Source: Bermanella marisrubri (GTDB taxonomy: Bacteria; Pseudomonadota; Gammaproteobacteria; Pseudomonadales; Oceanobacteraceae). From it: a DNA stretch of 64,000 bases. The translations under genes were made by a program, and so were the position numbers. The stretch spans positions 1 through 64,000 of the forward strand of contig NZ_CP051183.1 of assembly GCF_012295615.1 (NCBI RefSeq), written 5' to 3'. Position 1 is the first letter of the stretch, and the number at the start of each line of letters is the position of its first letter. Positions 17,089 to 26,527 of the stretch are shown here, in pieces. The notes under the pieces were generated by a model. That model made no database searches and was not told the origin of the DNA. It saw only the letters and a program-made list of their open reading frames with translations.

Positions 17089-17397
17089 TTATTTTGCTTT
17101 GCTCATGTATTCAATCAGGGCTTTGTATTGCTCATCTGTGCAATCCATACATAGACCCTTAGGTGGCATGGCGCCTTTACCATTTTTAACGCTTGCAACC
17201 AATGCATCCATACCTAACGCTAGGCGAGGCTTCCAGGCTGCGGCATCAAACGCTTTTGGCGCACCAGCAACACCTGCCAAATGGCAAGCTTTACAGGCTT
17301 GATTATATTTACCCTCAACATCAAAGGCGCTGACTGCTAAACTAGCTGACAATGCTGCGGCACCTAGCAAAAGCTTAAGAGATAACTTAGTTTTCAT
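17089..17397 (-). CDS. Monoheme cytochrome c5-like protein
   Basis: Small periplasmic cytochrome c (102 aa) with a signal peptide ending at VSA-FDVE. One heme site CKACH is near residue 35. The Met ligand region GAMPPKG is followed by LCMDCTDEQ, whose two cysteines form the structural disulfide typical of c5. The ATG at 17397 is preceded by AAGGAGAG. It precedes cytochrome c4 in a likely two-gene unit serving respiration. Confidence 0.92.
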   Translation of the reverse strand: MKTKLSLKLLLGAAALSASLAVSAFDVEGKYNQACKACHLAGVAGAPKAFDAAAWKPRLALGMDALVASVKNGKGAMPPKGLCMDCTDEQYKALIEYMSKAK

Positions 17398-17535
17398 TAC
17401 TCTCTCCTTAGGAACTATCTATGTAGTCCTTGATTTGGGGGCAATTTTTTACAAGGCCCTTATTAAATTTGTGGCATTATAACCGAAGTGAACCCACATA
17501 CAACTTGATACAACGCAGTAAAGACAACTGAATCC

Positions 17536-18138
17536 ATGCAAATTAACTATCAAAAAGCACAATTTCTAATCAGTGCTCCCAGTATTCGCCAGTGTCCAGA
17601 GGACAATGGCGCGGAAGTCGCCTTTGCTGGCCGCTCCAACGCGGGTAAATCAAGCGCTCTTAATACCCTAGCTCAACAGAATAAATTAGCACGCACCAGT
17701 AAGACACCTGGTCGCACTCAGTTAATCAATTTTTTCGAAATTGAAGAGGGCCTGCGTCTTGTAGATTTGCCAGGTTACGGCTTTGCGAAGGTGCCTGAAC
17801 GCATGAAGCGCGAGTGGCAGAAAAACATGTCTGAATATCTAGAGCAGCGTAAAAGCCTGAAAGCAATGGTATTGGTCATGGATATTCGTCATCCACTTAG
17901 CGAGTTCGATTTGATGATGTGCCAGTGGGCGCTGGACTGTAATATGCCAACCCACATCCTATTGACCAAAGCGGACAAATTAAAAAAGGGGCCTGCCAAC
18001 AGCACCAAATTGAAGGTTAAGAAAGAGCTGAAAGAGATGGGCGATTTGCTTACTGTTCAAACCTTCAGCGCACTTAAGCGCGATGGTGTGGACCAATTGC
18101 GTAGCCGCCTAAATGTCCTGCTCACAGGTGAAGACTAA
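17536..18138 (+). CDS. engB: Ribosome biogenesis GTPase EngB (YsxC/YihA)
   Basis: Essential TRAFAC-class GTPase needed for 50S subunit assembly (200 aa). G1 is [10 protein letters not shown]3 DLPGYGFA and G4 TKADK. The switch region has [13 protein letters not shown]. It is divergent from the cytochrome c5 gene. Proximity to polA is conserved in enterics and pseudomonads, and the intervening space classically holds a small RNA gene. Confidence 0.96.
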   Translation: MQINYQKAQFLISAPSIRQCPEDNGAEVAFAGRSNAGKSSALNTLAQQNKLARTSKTPGRTQLINFFEIEEGLRLVDLPGYGFAKVPERMKREWQKNMSEYLEQRKSLKAMVLVMDIRHPLSEFDLMMCQWALDCNMPTHILLTKADKLKKGPANSTKLKVKKELKEMGDLLTVQTFSALKRDGVDQLRSRLNVLLTGED

Positions 18139-18164
18139 CGCTCAGTAGCTTCAATTGATTCTAA

Positions 18165-18185
18165 GTGGCGCTAAAAATGCGCCAC
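18165..18185. repeat. Inverted repeat between convergent engB and the OMP gene
   Basis: GTGGCGC / GCGCCAC with a 7-nt loop, overlapping the 3' end of the outer-membrane protein gene. There is no T-tract on either side, so its role as a terminator is uncertain. Confidence 0.5.
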
Positions 18186-19169
18186 TAATTGAGCACCTAA
18201 CTTCACGTGTGAACCTCCCGAATATTCAAAACGTCTAGCCACGCCATCCTTGTCAAAACTCGCATTTGGATGTTGCTCAATAGCAAACTCGGCAAATGGA
18301 CGAACCTGCAAGATTGGCATTACATCCCAGAAATAATCGCCTCTGATCGACAAGCGTGAGGCACTGCCAAAATCTACTTCTTGCTGTACTTGCTCTGAAT
18401 AAACGTCGTAATTGTGCTGGCGCATAAGGTTTAGGCTCAACATCCAATGATGTTCAGTATTTTCATTGAAAATAGCGGCAAAGCTACCACCTATACGAAT
18501 CGGCGTTTGTACCTTTGCATTTCCAACTTCGTCGGAAATACCTCCTTCAACATATGCTCTAGCTGCCCAGTGCGTTTCCATTGGGGTAATCCAATTAGCT
18601 GCCATACCCAGCTTCATGGAGAAATGGCCTTGCCCTTGTCCACCACTGACACTTGATTGCTCACTATTACCGGGGCGACCCAACTTACTTGAGCACAAAA
18701 CCCCTCGACTTGTGCCTTGGCAGCCGGGAATGCGAACTTCAGCTTCAAAAACACTGATATCGTTATAACGATACTTAGCCATCAGATCGATATCCGTTCC
18801 ACCCTCGTTCTTCCATTCACCGTTATAGGCAACAGCATCATTGCCAGATACTTCAACATCATACTTGTCGTAAGCGTAGCCGTAGCGGACGCCTAAATTT
18901 AAATCTCGACTCACACCCAACCAGTAATTAACCAAAGTTGTAAAGCCATAGCCTTTCTTACGGGCATCGGCAATACCACGGTCAAATACCTCAGAAAAAT
19001 CTTTCTCTGCGTTATCAATGTATTCGCCCGAAGCGTACCAATCACTCACGGAGACTTCGTTAATAACAGTTTGCTGGCCTGTGGATAACATATCGCCAGG
19101 ATGATCAAGGGAGTTGGCACTGACCGTACCTGCAAATAGGAAAGAGAGAGAAATCAAATAAAAGCGCAT
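18171..19169 (-). CDS. Predicted outer-membrane beta-barrel protein, unknown function
   Basis: A 332-aa exported protein not assigned to a family. The signal peptide (MRFYLISLSFLFAGTVSANS) is clear. The mature part has alternating amphipathic segments such as LGVRYGYAYDKYDV and DIDLMAKYRYNDI, and ends HVKLGAQLVAHF. The terminal aromatic residue and strand periodicity are typical of barrels handled by the BAM complex. Two cysteines (PGCQG, GVLCSS) might form a loop disulfide. It interrupts the usual engB-polA neighbourhood and so may be accessory. Confidence 0.65.
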   Translation of the reverse strand: MRFYLISLSFLFAGTVSANSLDHPGDMLSTGQQTVINEVSVSDWYASGEYIDNAEKDFSEVFDRGIADARKKGYGFTTLVNYWLGVSRDLNLGVRYGYAYDKYDVEVSGNDAVAYNGEWKNEGGTDIDLMAKYRYNDISVFEAEVRIPGCQGTSRGVLCSSKLGRPGNSEQSSVSGGQGQGHFSMKLGMAANWITPMETHWAARAYVEGGISDEVGNAKVQTPIRIGGSFAAIFNENTEHHWMLSLNLMRQHNYDVYSEQVQQEVDFGSASRLSIRGDYFWDVMPILQVRPFAEFAIEQHPNASFDKDGVARRFEYSGGSHVKLGAQLVAHF

Positions 19170-19381
19170 GGGAGAACCGAGATTATCATTATTTTTGTGG
19201 CATGAAGGGTGCTATCAAAGGTCTCCTTTGTCAATAAACGAGCCGTGCACGGGCGTTTCATGATCGTAACGGAGTCTAAGCATTTAGGTTGAAATCAGTG
19301 AGCGCTAACTCGATAAGCCTTATAAAATGGCAATATTTGATGTATTTTTGACCAGTTTACTGGATTTTGTGGAATGCCGTT
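19170..19381. other. Intergenic region, no gene recognised
   Basis: AT-rich stretch upstream of the outer-membrane protein gene and of the candidate sRNA. It holds a TTGACC at 19348-19353 that could be the -35 element of the sRNA. No reading frame here looks real. Confidence 0.5.
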
Positions 19382-19534
19382 CTATTCTGCAAGAGAGTGC
19401 TGGGGTTTGTTGTGGCCCTAGTACTCGCTCTGGTACGACATGAGATATGTTACCGCATCCTTCAGGTTTTCCCCAAGAACCTGAAGGTCTTTCTAGCCTG
19501 GTCGTTCTCCCCCAATGGCGACCAGGCTTTTTTT
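19382..19534 (+). ncRNA. Candidate Spot42/ErsA-like small RNA next to polA
   Basis: Two strong adjacent hairpins lie on the plus strand: CCTTCAGGTT/AACCTGAAGG (19459-19487) with loop TTCCCCAAG, then GCCTGGTCG/CGACCAGGC (19496-19527) followed by seven T. The second is a textbook intrinsic terminator, yet the nearest plus-strand gene (engB) ends 1.3 kb away, so a short independent transcript is implied. Both loops are C-rich (CCCC, CCCCC), suited to pairing with ribosome-binding sites. The engB-polA interval houses Spot 42 in E. coli and ErsA in P. aeruginosa. The 5' end is a guess from TTGACC-N16-TGGAAT at 19348-19375; the 3' end is firm. Confidence 0.65.
19496..19534 (+). terminator. Intrinsic terminator of the candidate sRNA
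   Basis: 9-bp GC-rich stem with a 14-nt loop and a T7 tract on the plus strand. On the minus strand no T-tract follows, so it does not serve the globin gene. Confidence 0.88.
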
Positions 19535-19545
19535 GTGCCTGCTAT

Positions 19546-19944
19546 TTATTGATCGTACATGCTCTTAATAAGGTCAATACTTGGGCGAATAGTCTCTCGC
19601 CAAACGCTTTCCATATGGTCATTGAACTCGGGATCGTGCTTGTGCAAGGTAGCCATTAGTGCATCCACCCAATCGTTATAGTGGCTTGGGTGAATGTTCA
19701 TGTGCTTGCGACTATGGCTTTCACCCAGCGCTCGAATCTTATTGTCTGGCATACCCCGCGCGTGCATCACGAGCCACATAATACCCCCGCGCAACAAACC
19801 ACGTTGGGCTTCCATGTTAGTCTGTTTAAACATGGCGCGGATTTGATCGGATTTAGACATGAAGTTGTCGTAGAAATCTTCGAAAAACGCTGGGTTATTG
19901 CAACTGCGACCAAAGCTCTGAAAAACTAGATCTGCGTTACCCAT
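19546..19944 (-). CDS. Single-domain globin
   Basis: A 132-aa heme globin-like protein without a signal peptide. The N-terminal half (FGRSCNNPAFFEDFYDNFM) and central helix (GLLRGGIMWLVMHARG) match the globin fold. The proximal His is probably within GESHSRKHMNI. Its likely role is binding O2 or NO, but the sequence does not say which. The ATG at 19944 has GAGGGGAG upstream; longer in-frame versions run into polA and are unlikely. It lies 118 bp downstream of polA on the same strand. Confidence 0.78.
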   Translation of the reverse strand: MGNADLVFQSFGRSCNNPAFFEDFYDNFMSKSDQIRAMFKQTNMEAQRGLLRGGIMWLVMHARGMPDNKIRALGESHSRKHMNIHPSHYNDWVDALMATLHKHDPEFNDHMESVWRETIRPSIDLIKSMYDQ

Positions 19945-20062
19945 GGCGACTCCCCTCTGTGACCTTGGAAAAAAGCGCGCAAGGATACTCCGCTCTGCCC
20001 GTTTAGGCAAAGCGATAGTCTTTTCTAAAAACAGAAAGGAATGTATGGCGTTTATGAAGTGC

Positions 20063-22813
20063 CTAGTGGGCTTGCTGCCAGTTGTCGCCGTGACCCACAT
20101 CCACCAGCAGGGGCACGTCGAGATCAGCGGCAGCCTCCATGATGGATTTTATCTCGGCACTAACAGCATCCAGCTGTCCATCTGGTACTTCGAAGATAAG
20201 TTCATCGTGAACTTGCATGATCATATGTACATCATGAGCGCTTTCTTGTATCCACTGATGCATCTTAATCATGGCGCGCTTAATAATATCCGCAGCTGTG
20301 CCTTGCATTGGCGCGTTAATCGCTGTGCGTTCGGCTGCTTGGCGACGCATCCCATTTCGACTATTAATCTCTGGCAAATACAAACGCCGACCAAATAGGG
20401 TTTCTACATAACCCTGTTTTGCTGCCAACTCGCGGGTGCTTTCCATGTATTTTTTCACACCTGGATAGCGATCAAAGTATTTATCAATGTATTCCTGTGC
20501 TTCTGAGCGACCTATTCCTAGCTGTCGAGCTAAGCCAAAGGCACTCATGCCATAAATCAAACCAAAGTTAACTGCTTTGGCTCGACGACGCTGCTCGTTA
20601 TCCACATCCGCCTCGTCTACCTCCATGATTTCTGCGGCAGTGGCCCTGTGGATATCTTTTCCATTTTTGAACGCATCCAGCAATCCTTTATCCCCTGACA
20701 AGTGGGCCATAATGCGTAATTCGATCTGACTGTAGTCCGCTGCAACCAAGGTATAGCCCTCTGGTGCTTCAAAAGCTTGGCGGATTTTTCGGCCTTCTTC
20801 ATTGCGAATGGGGATGTTTTGTAGGTTAGGGTCACTGGACGATAAGCGTCCCGTTGCCGTCACGGCTTGATGATACGAGGTATGCACTCGCTGGCTTTTT
20901 GAGTTGATCATCAATGGCAATTTATCGGTGTACGTATTCTTCAGTTTGGCTAAGCCACGATGCTCCAAAATCACTTTGGGTAACTCGTAATCATGGCTCA
21001 ATTCGACTAGGACTTCTTCTGCCGTAGAAGGCTGACCTTTGGGTGTTTTCTTGATCACAGGCAGCTCTAATTTCTCGAAGAAAATAGCCTGCAATTGCTT
21101 GGTAGAGCCAAGATTGAAAACCTCGCCAGCAATGTCATGGGCTTTGCGTTCCAGTTCTTGTAGGCGCTGTTCGATCTCGGAGCTTTGCTGATGCAGTTTG
21201 TCAGCATTCACTGACGCTCCAACATACTCCATGTTAGTAAGCACTTGCACTAGAGGCAATTCAACCTTCTTGTACAATGTGAGCAATGACTCATCCGCTT
21301 CTAATTGCGGCCAAAGCACTTGGTGTAAGCGCAAAGTGATATCGGCATCTTCTGCTGCATATTCTCCCGCTTGCTCGACTGGAATTTGATTAAAGGTTAG
21401 TTGCTTCGCGCCCTTGCCAGCAATGCTCTCAAAATCAATGCATTCATGACCAAGATAGTGCTTGGCTAGATCGTCCATATTGTGCTTACTCGCTGTACTG
21501 TTAAGCACGTAGCTTTCCAGCATGGTATCGTGGGCGATGCCGTTTAATTCGATGTCATAATTTTTCAAAACATGAGCATCGTACTTAAGATTTTGACCGA
21601 CTTTTTTCGGTGTCTCATCTTCTAACAAGGGCTTCATTTTCTGTAGAACCCAATCCCGATCAAGTTGCTCAGGAGCCCCAGCATAATCATGAGCCAATGG
21701 TATATAGCAGGCTTCGTTCGGTGCCACGGCCAAACTGATACCGACGATTTCTGCTTCCATATATTTTAAAGAGGTCGTCTCAGTATCGATGGCATAGAGC
21801 TCAGCCTTATCCAGTTTATCCAACCATTCTTGTAAAGCTTCTTCTGTGGATAAGTTGGTGTATAAACTTCTATCCACAGGCAGTTGCTGTTGCTTTGGCT
21901 CCTCCACCTCACCTGTGGATAACTCTTTAATCCAAGTCTTAAACTCGCACTCTTGGTAAAGCTCTAACAGTTTTTTATTGTCGGGCTCATCAATTTTGAT
22001 ATCGCCCAAGCCCCACTCAAGTTCCACATCAGTTTTGATCGTAGCCAGCTCTTTCGACAAAAACGCTTGCTCTTTGTGCTCTTCTAATTTGGCTTTCATG
22101 GATTTAGCGCCACGGAAATCCAACGTCGCCACGTCATCTAAGCGACTATAGACATCTTCTAAAGAGCCTAACCCTGCAATCAGTGCCTTAGCGGTTTTTT
22201 CACCCACCTTAGGCACTCCAGGAATGTTATCCACCTTGTCACCCATGAGTGCCAAGTAATCCACTATGTGCTCAGGTGGTACACCAAACTTGGCTTGTAC
22301 GCCGTCCACATCTAACTGCTCGTTATTCATGGTATTGATGAGCTGAACATGCTCGCTCACCAGCTGCGCCATGTCCTTATCACCTGTACTTACCAGAGTT
22401 TCGATGCCTTGATCAGTGGCTTCGTGGGCAAGCGTGCCTATGACATCATCCGCTTCGACGTTATCAATCACCAGCAATGGAAGACCCATGGCTTTGATGA
22501 TGTCGTGAATCGGCTGAATTTGGACGCGCAGATCGTCTGGCATAGGAGGGCGATGAGCTTTGTACTCAGGGTATATATCGTTACGGAACGTTTTACCCTT
22601 GGCATCAAATACGACAATGATTTTGCTATCTGGGTAGCCTTTTTTAAGACTGCGAATCATATTGATCACACCTTTCACCGCTCCAGTAGGATTCCCCTTA
22701 CTATTGGTAAGCGGTGGTAGGGCGTGAAACGCGCGGAACAAATAGGATGAACCATCCACTAAAATGACTTTATGGGCTGGATCGTTGTCTACAGGACTGG
22801 ACTTCTGGGTCAT
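20063..22813 (-). CDS. polA: DNA polymerase I
   Basis: A 916-aa family A polymerase for Okazaki fragment maturation and repair. Domain 1 (about 1-300) is the 5'-3' exonuclease, with [16 protein letters not shown] and DKDMAQLV. Domain 2 (about 330-510) is the 3'-5' exonuclease and keeps catalytic residues in [10 protein letters not shown] and the [13 protein letters not shown] region, so proofreading is probably active. Domain 3 (about 530-916) is the polymerase, with [15 protein letters not shown] (motif A), [14 protein letters not shown] (motif B) and [11 protein letters not shown] (motif C). Length is near the E. coli enzyme (928 aa). Confidence 0.98.
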   Translation of the reverse strand: MTQKSSPVDNDPAHKVILVDGSSYLFRAFHALPPLTNSKGNPTGAVKGVINMIRSLKKGYPDSKIIVVFDAKGKTFRNDIYPEYKAHRPPMPDDLRVQIQPIHDIIKAMGLPLLVIDNVEADDVIGTLAHEATDQGIETLVSTGDKDMAQLVSEHVQLINTMNNEQLDVDGVQAKFGVPPEHIVDYLALMGDKVDNIPGVPKVGEKTAKALIAGLGSLEDVYSRLDDVATLDFRGAKSMKAKLEEHKEQAFLSKELATIKTDVELEWGLGDIKIDEPDNKKLLELYQECEFKTWIKELSTGEVEEPKQQQLPVDRSLYTNLSTEEALQEWLDKLDKAELYAIDTETTSLKYMEAEIVGISLAVAPNEACYIPLAHDYAGAPEQLDRDWVLQKMKPLLEDETPKKVGQNLKYDAHVLKNYDIELNGIAHDTMLESYVLNSTASKHNMDDLAKHYLGHECIDFESIAGKGAKQLTFNQIPVEQAGEYAAEDADITLRLHQVLWPQLEADESLLTLYKKVELPLVQVLTNMEYVGASVNADKLHQQSSEIEQRLQELERKAHDIAGEVFNLGSTKQLQAIFFEKLELPVIKKTPKGQPSTAEEVLVELSHDYELPKVILEHRGLAKLKNTYTDKLPLMINSKSQRVHTSYHQAVTATGRLSSSDPNLQNIPIRNEEGRKIRQAFEAPEGYTLVAADYSQIELRIMAHLSGDKGLLDAFKNGKDIHRATAAEIMEVDEADVDNEQRRRAKAVNFGLIYGMSAFGLARQLGIGRSEAQEYIDKYFDRYPGVKKYMESTRELAAKQGYVETLFGRRLYLPEINSRNGMRRQAAERTAINAPMQGTAADIIKRAMIKMHQWIQESAHDVHMIMQVHDELIFEVPDGQLDAVSAEIKSIMEAAADLDVPLLVDVGHGDNWQQAH

Positions 22814-22878
22814 AGGTCTATTCTTTTATCGGCCTTAGGCCTTACAATGAGACTTTGGAATTTAAGGCGAAGCTTATC

Positions 22879-23154
22879 ATGAAAACCCTCTTCACTTGTT
22901 GTTTATTACTAGCCAGTTTATTCAGTCACTCTGTTATGGCCAATGACCCATCCGAGCCAAGCGTTGTGATTCGTCATAGCGAAGATAAAACCTTTTATGA
23001 GTATCGCGTTAATGGCGAGCTACAAGAAATCAAAGTGGTTCCTAAAGTAGGCCAGCCTTACTACCTGATCCCTGATGGCGTTGAAACCGATGAATACAAA
23101 CGCCAGAATAAATCAAACGTGGTTCCGCCAAGTTGGTTAATTTTTACTTGGTAA
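22879..23154 (+). CDS. DUF2782 family exported protein
   Basis: A 91-aa small protein with a signal peptide ending SVMA-NDPS. The core (VVIRHSEDKTFYEYRVNGELQ, here described by its ends) and IKVVPKVGQPYYLIP are the DUF2782 signature. The gene is typically found between polA and thrB in this group; function is unknown. The ATG at 22879 is chosen because it starts the signal peptide and AAGGCGAAG precedes it. It lies 13 bp upstream of thrB and is probably cotranscribed with it. Confidence 0.85.
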   Translation: MKTLFTCCLLLASLFSHSVMANDPSEPSVVIRHSEDKTFYEYRVNGELQEIKVVPKVGQPYYLIPDGVETDEYKRQNKSNVVPPSWLIFTW

Positions 23155-23167
23155 TTTTGATTTAATT

Positions 23168-24118
23168 ATGGCGGTTTATACTCAGCTTTCGCAGCAAGAT
23201 ATCGCTATGCTGCTGTCGACCTATGATCTTGGTAACTTAAAGAGCTTTGAGGGTGTCAGTGCAGGCATTGAAAACACCAATTACAAGGTACTGTTAAAAG
23301 ATGGTCGATACTTTTTTCTCACCATTTTTGAAAACCTCAGTACGATAGAGCTGCAATATTTTCTGCCACTATTACACCATTTAAAAATCAATGGATGTCA
23401 CTTGCCTGATCCCATTGCTCAAAGCGATGGCGAATATCTTTTCTCATGGCAAGGAAAACCTGGCGCGTTATTCGAATGCCTTAATGGTCATCACGTCGAG
23501 GTTCTTCAAGCAATTCATTGTGAGCGCATTGGCGAGGAACTGGCGCGGATTCATTTAGCGGCTCGATCTTTTCCAAAACAGCATGCCAACCCAAGAGGCT
23601 CTGATTGGATTCAAGCAAGACTCAATGATGACCACTTGCTTTTTAAGTCAGAAGAACGTGCTTTAGCAGAAAAAGCCATGTCACAACTGCAAGGCTTTTT
23701 CTCGCGGTGGCATCAATCGGACTTACCCCATGGTTTTATTCATGGTGATTTGTTTAACGATAACTGCTTATTCAATGATCAAGATGAAGTGATTGGTGTC
23801 ATCGACTTTTACGCAGGGGGGGACGACTACTGGGTTTATGATCTAGCAATCACACAGTTAGCCTGGTGTCGTGATGATGAGGACGGATTTGACCATGCAA
23901 AACGAATCGCACTGCAAAAGGGATATGAACAAGTGCGCCCATTGCAAGATAATGAGAGAGGTTACTTAGATCATTTTCTGTTACTCGCATGCTTGCGCTT
24001 CTACTTATCGCGCATCGAATCGAGACAAATACAGCAACAAGCCGGTATGGAGGTAGTGAAAGATCCAAAAGAAATTGGCACTCGACTGCAACACATGCTT
24101 GATACTCTGTCTCGCTGA
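23168..24118 (+). CDS. thrB: Homoserine kinase ThrB (APH-fold type)
   Basis: A 316-aa kinase of the choline/aminoglycoside phosphotransferase fold, the pseudomonad type of homoserine kinase rather than the GHMP type of E. coli. It makes O-phosphohomoserine for threonine synthesis. Diagnostic motifs are GVSAGIENTNYKV near the N-terminus, the catalytic loop GFIHGDLFNDNCLF and VIDFYAGGDDYWVYDLA with the metal-binding Asp. The polA/DUF2782 context agrees with the assignment. Confidence 0.93.
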   Translation: MAVYTQLSQQDIAMLLSTYDLGNLKSFEGVSAGIENTNYKVLLKDGRYFFLTIFENLSTIELQYFLPLLHHLKINGCHLPDPIAQSDGEYLFSWQGKPGALFECLNGHHVEVLQAIHCERIGEELARIHLAARSFPKQHANPRGSDWIQARLNDDHLLFKSEERALAEKAMSQLQGFFSRWHQSDLPHGFIHGDLFNDNCLFNDQDEVIGVIDFYAGGDDYWVYDLAITQLAWCRDDEDGFDHAKRIALQKGYEQVRPLQDNERGYLDHFLLLACLRFYLSRIESRQIQQQAGMEVVKDPKEIGTRLQHMLDTLSR

Positions 24119-24147
24119 TAGAGCATCAAGCATGGCTTTAATCTCTA

Positions 24148-25113
24148 TTAACAAGCCTTTAAGTAAAACAATGAAAAATAACTGTTTGCATCTTGCCATA
24201 CCTGCTGGCATTCAAAATCGTGCTGTTTTGCAAAGGCAATAAATTTATCTAGCTCAAATTTGTAACTGTATTCAGTGACAATATGCTCGCCTTGTTTAAA
24301 GTGAATCCGCTCACCGCCCAACGAGGCAACTTGATCCAACTGACTCACTAAGTGCATTTCAATGCGACTTTGTTCACTATTAAAAAACGCTAAGTGGGAA
24401 AAATGATCAGGATTGAGGCGGGCGCCAGTAATGTCATTGATATGGTTCAATATATTACTATTGAACTTAGCGGTGACGCCTTGGTGATCGTTGTACGCTT
24501 GATGCAGCACGGGCTCAGCTTTAACCATGTCTAAGCCAATTAGAAGTGAGCCATGGTCGCCTATGGTTTGTCGAACACTACTTAAAAAATCTGCTTGCTC
24601 TTTGGGAGCAAAATTTCCCAAACTGGACCCCGGAAAATAAGCCACTTTATTTTTATAATGCTTCAAACTATCCGGTAAAGTGGCTGGTTTACGATAATCT
24701 AAACAAGTAGCGTGAATTTCTAGCCAAGGGAAATCTCGACGTAAAGCGATGGCGCTGTCGTATAAAAAGTCTCGACTGATATCCAAAGGCACGTAAGCCT
24801 TCGGCTTTATTGCATCTAACAATAACCGAATTTTCGTACTAGCACCGGAGCCGTATTCAATTAATACGCAGTCGTCACCCGTGGCTTCAAGGATACTGGT
24901 TTGATTCTCTCTAAGGATCTCTATTTCGCAGCGAGTTGGATAGTATTCTGGCAAAGTGGTGATCGTTTCAAATAGAACTGAGCCAGTTTGATCGTAAAAG
25001 TACTTTGGTGAAATCCGCTTCGGACTAGCTTGTAAACCCGATAAGATTTCTGCCTGCTGATCTTGTTCTTCAATATTGTAATCGTAAAAGAACACACCTT
25101 CCGCTGTTGCCAT
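24148..25113 (-). CDS. egtD: L-histidine N-alpha-methyltransferase EgtD
   Basis: A 321-aa SAM-dependent enzyme that trimethylates histidine to hercynine, the first step of ergothioneine synthesis. EgtD hallmarks are KRISPKYFYDQTGSVLFE, LPEYYPTRCE, the SAM loop EYGSGASTK and FPGSSLGNF. The family C-terminal segment near EYSYKF is also present. It lies 31 bp downstream of egtB in the same orientation, so the two form an operon, although the biosynthetic order is EgtD then EgtB. Confidence 0.93.
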   Translation of the reverse strand: MATAEGVFFYDYNIEEQDQQAEILSGLQASPKRISPKYFYDQTGSVLFETITTLPEYYPTRCEIEILRENQTSILEATGDDCVLIEYGSGASTKIRLLLDAIKPKAYVPLDISRDFLYDSAIALRRDFPWLEIHATCLDYRKPATLPDSLKHYKNKVAYFPGSSLGNFAPKEQADFLSSVRQTIGDHGSLLIGLDMVKAEPVLHQAYNDHQGVTAKFNSNILNHINDITGARLNPDHFSHLAFFNSEQSRIEMHLVSQLDQVASLGGERIHFKQGEHIVTEYSYKFELDKFIAFAKQHDFECQQVWQDANSYFSLFYLKAC

Positions 25114-25144
25114 TGAACGCTCCTTTGCTGCATTCGCCTTGCGA

Positions 25145-26404
25145 TTAGCGATCTTCTGCCAAACGAATTCCTGTCATTGGCCAAAAATCTTGGGGATAGA
25201 AAAAGTTCCGATACGTGGTGCGCACATGACCTTCCGGAGTTAATGCACAGCCGCCTTTTAATACATATTGGTTGGTCATGAACTTACCGTTGTATTCACC
25301 CACGGCACCGGCAGCAGGTTTGTAACCGGGATAGGCTTGATACGCACTCTGTGTCCATTGCCACACTTGATGGAAAAAATCATTATCTACAGAGTAATGG
25401 GGATGTAAGCGTTCATTTTTAGGCATTTCAATTTCTTTATTAGCCACCCACTCCCATTCAAACTCTGTGGGTAGGCGTTTGCCACTCCAAGTAGCAAACG
25501 CTTGCGCCTCGTAATAATTGATGTGGCACAGGGGTTGGTTTGGATTCAAAGGCTGCAAACCCGCCAGCGTATATTCAAACCATCGACCATCGCGCTTTAA
25601 CCAATAATACGGAGCACTGCATTTTTGTTGTTGCCGCCATGACCAACCATCACTCAACCACAGCAATGGATTGTCATAGCCACCATCCGAAATAAACTGC
25701 AAATATTCGGCATTACTAACTAAACGGTTGGCAAGCGCAAACGGTGTCAGCAAGGTTTTGTGCTTTGGAGTTTCATTATCAAAGCAAAAATCAAAAGTCC
25801 CTTCACGACCGATACTCACCACCTGCTCATCATACTCGAGCATTTCTAATGGGCGCAGGGGAGCAATGCTATCGGTTTTTAATTCTGCATCATAAGCAGG
25901 GTAAAGAGGGTTTTGAAAAAGACAGTATTTGATATCCATGAGCAACAACTCCTGATGCTGCTGTTCGTGGTTCAAGCCTAACTCGATTAATTGGGCAACC
26001 TCATTGCTGATCCCTTCAGTGATCAGGGAACACATTTGATCATCTATATCGGCTCGATAATGCTGGATTTGATCTAATGTCGGACGGGACAGTAAATGTC
26101 GATTAGGCCGAGAGAACTGCTCACCAATACCATTGTAATAACTATTGAATAAGTATTGAAAATGCTCGTCATACACTTGGTAATCATGACGATGCTGGAG
26201 CAATATAAAGGTTTCAAAGAACCATGTTGTATGGGCCAAATGCCATTTTGCAGGACTGACGAAGGCAGCCGCTTGAAGATTACAATCTTCAATGCTTAAA
26301 GGAGAAATGAGCGCTTCGCTTTGTCCGCGAACCCATTGATAGCGGTTCAACAGTACTTGCGTCTGTCCGGCAGAAGTACTGGGCGGCTGTATGCTGCTAT
26401 TCAT
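25145..26404 (-). CDS. egtB: Hercynine oxygenase EgtB
   Basis: Non-heme iron sulfoxide synthase of ergothioneine synthesis, joining a thiol donor to hercynine. The N-terminal DinB-like domain provides the iron ligands: KWHLAHTTWFFE and the HxxxHxE motif HEQQHQE. The C-terminal FGE-sulfatase domain has LPTEFEWEW and VLKGGCALTP, ending MTGIRLAEDR. The ATG at 26404 gives 419 aa and follows AAAGG; an upstream in-frame start adds 27 residues with little support. No egtA, egtC or egtE is adjacent, as is usual in proteobacterial two-gene clusters. Confidence 0.93.
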   Translation of the reverse strand: MNSSIQPPSTSAGQTQVLLNRYQWVRGQSEALISPLSIEDCNLQAAAFVSPAKWHLAHTTWFFETFILLQHRHDYQVYDEHFQYLFNSYYNGIGEQFSRPNRHLLSRPTLDQIQHYRADIDDQMCSLITEGISNEVAQLIELGLNHEQQHQELLLMDIKYCLFQNPLYPAYDAELKTDSIAPLRPLEMLEYDEQVVSIGREGTFDFCFDNETPKHKTLLTPFALANRLVSNAEYLQFISDGGYDNPLLWLSDGWSWRQQQKCSAPYYWLKRDGRWFEYTLAGLQPLNPNQPLCHINYYEAQAFATWSGKRLPTEFEWEWVANKEIEMPKNERLHPHYSVDNDFFHQVWQWTQSAYQAYPGYKPAAGAVGEYNGKFMTNQYVLKGGCALTPEGHVRTTYRNFFYPQDFWPMTGIRLAEDR

Positions 26405-26527
26405 GGCAAGCCTTTCTATTCCATTGCGTTTCAGACTAAACAGTGCATGCCAGTCTGGCAAGTGAGTATGACGACTAGGTGACAATCAACTAGCGCGCCA
26501 TATTTATAAAAAGACTAAATAAATCAA

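Noticed and set aside
19367-19552. 61-codon plus-strand open frame over the candidate sRNA
   Set aside because: It runs straight through the terminator hairpin; the structure explains the sequence better than coding.
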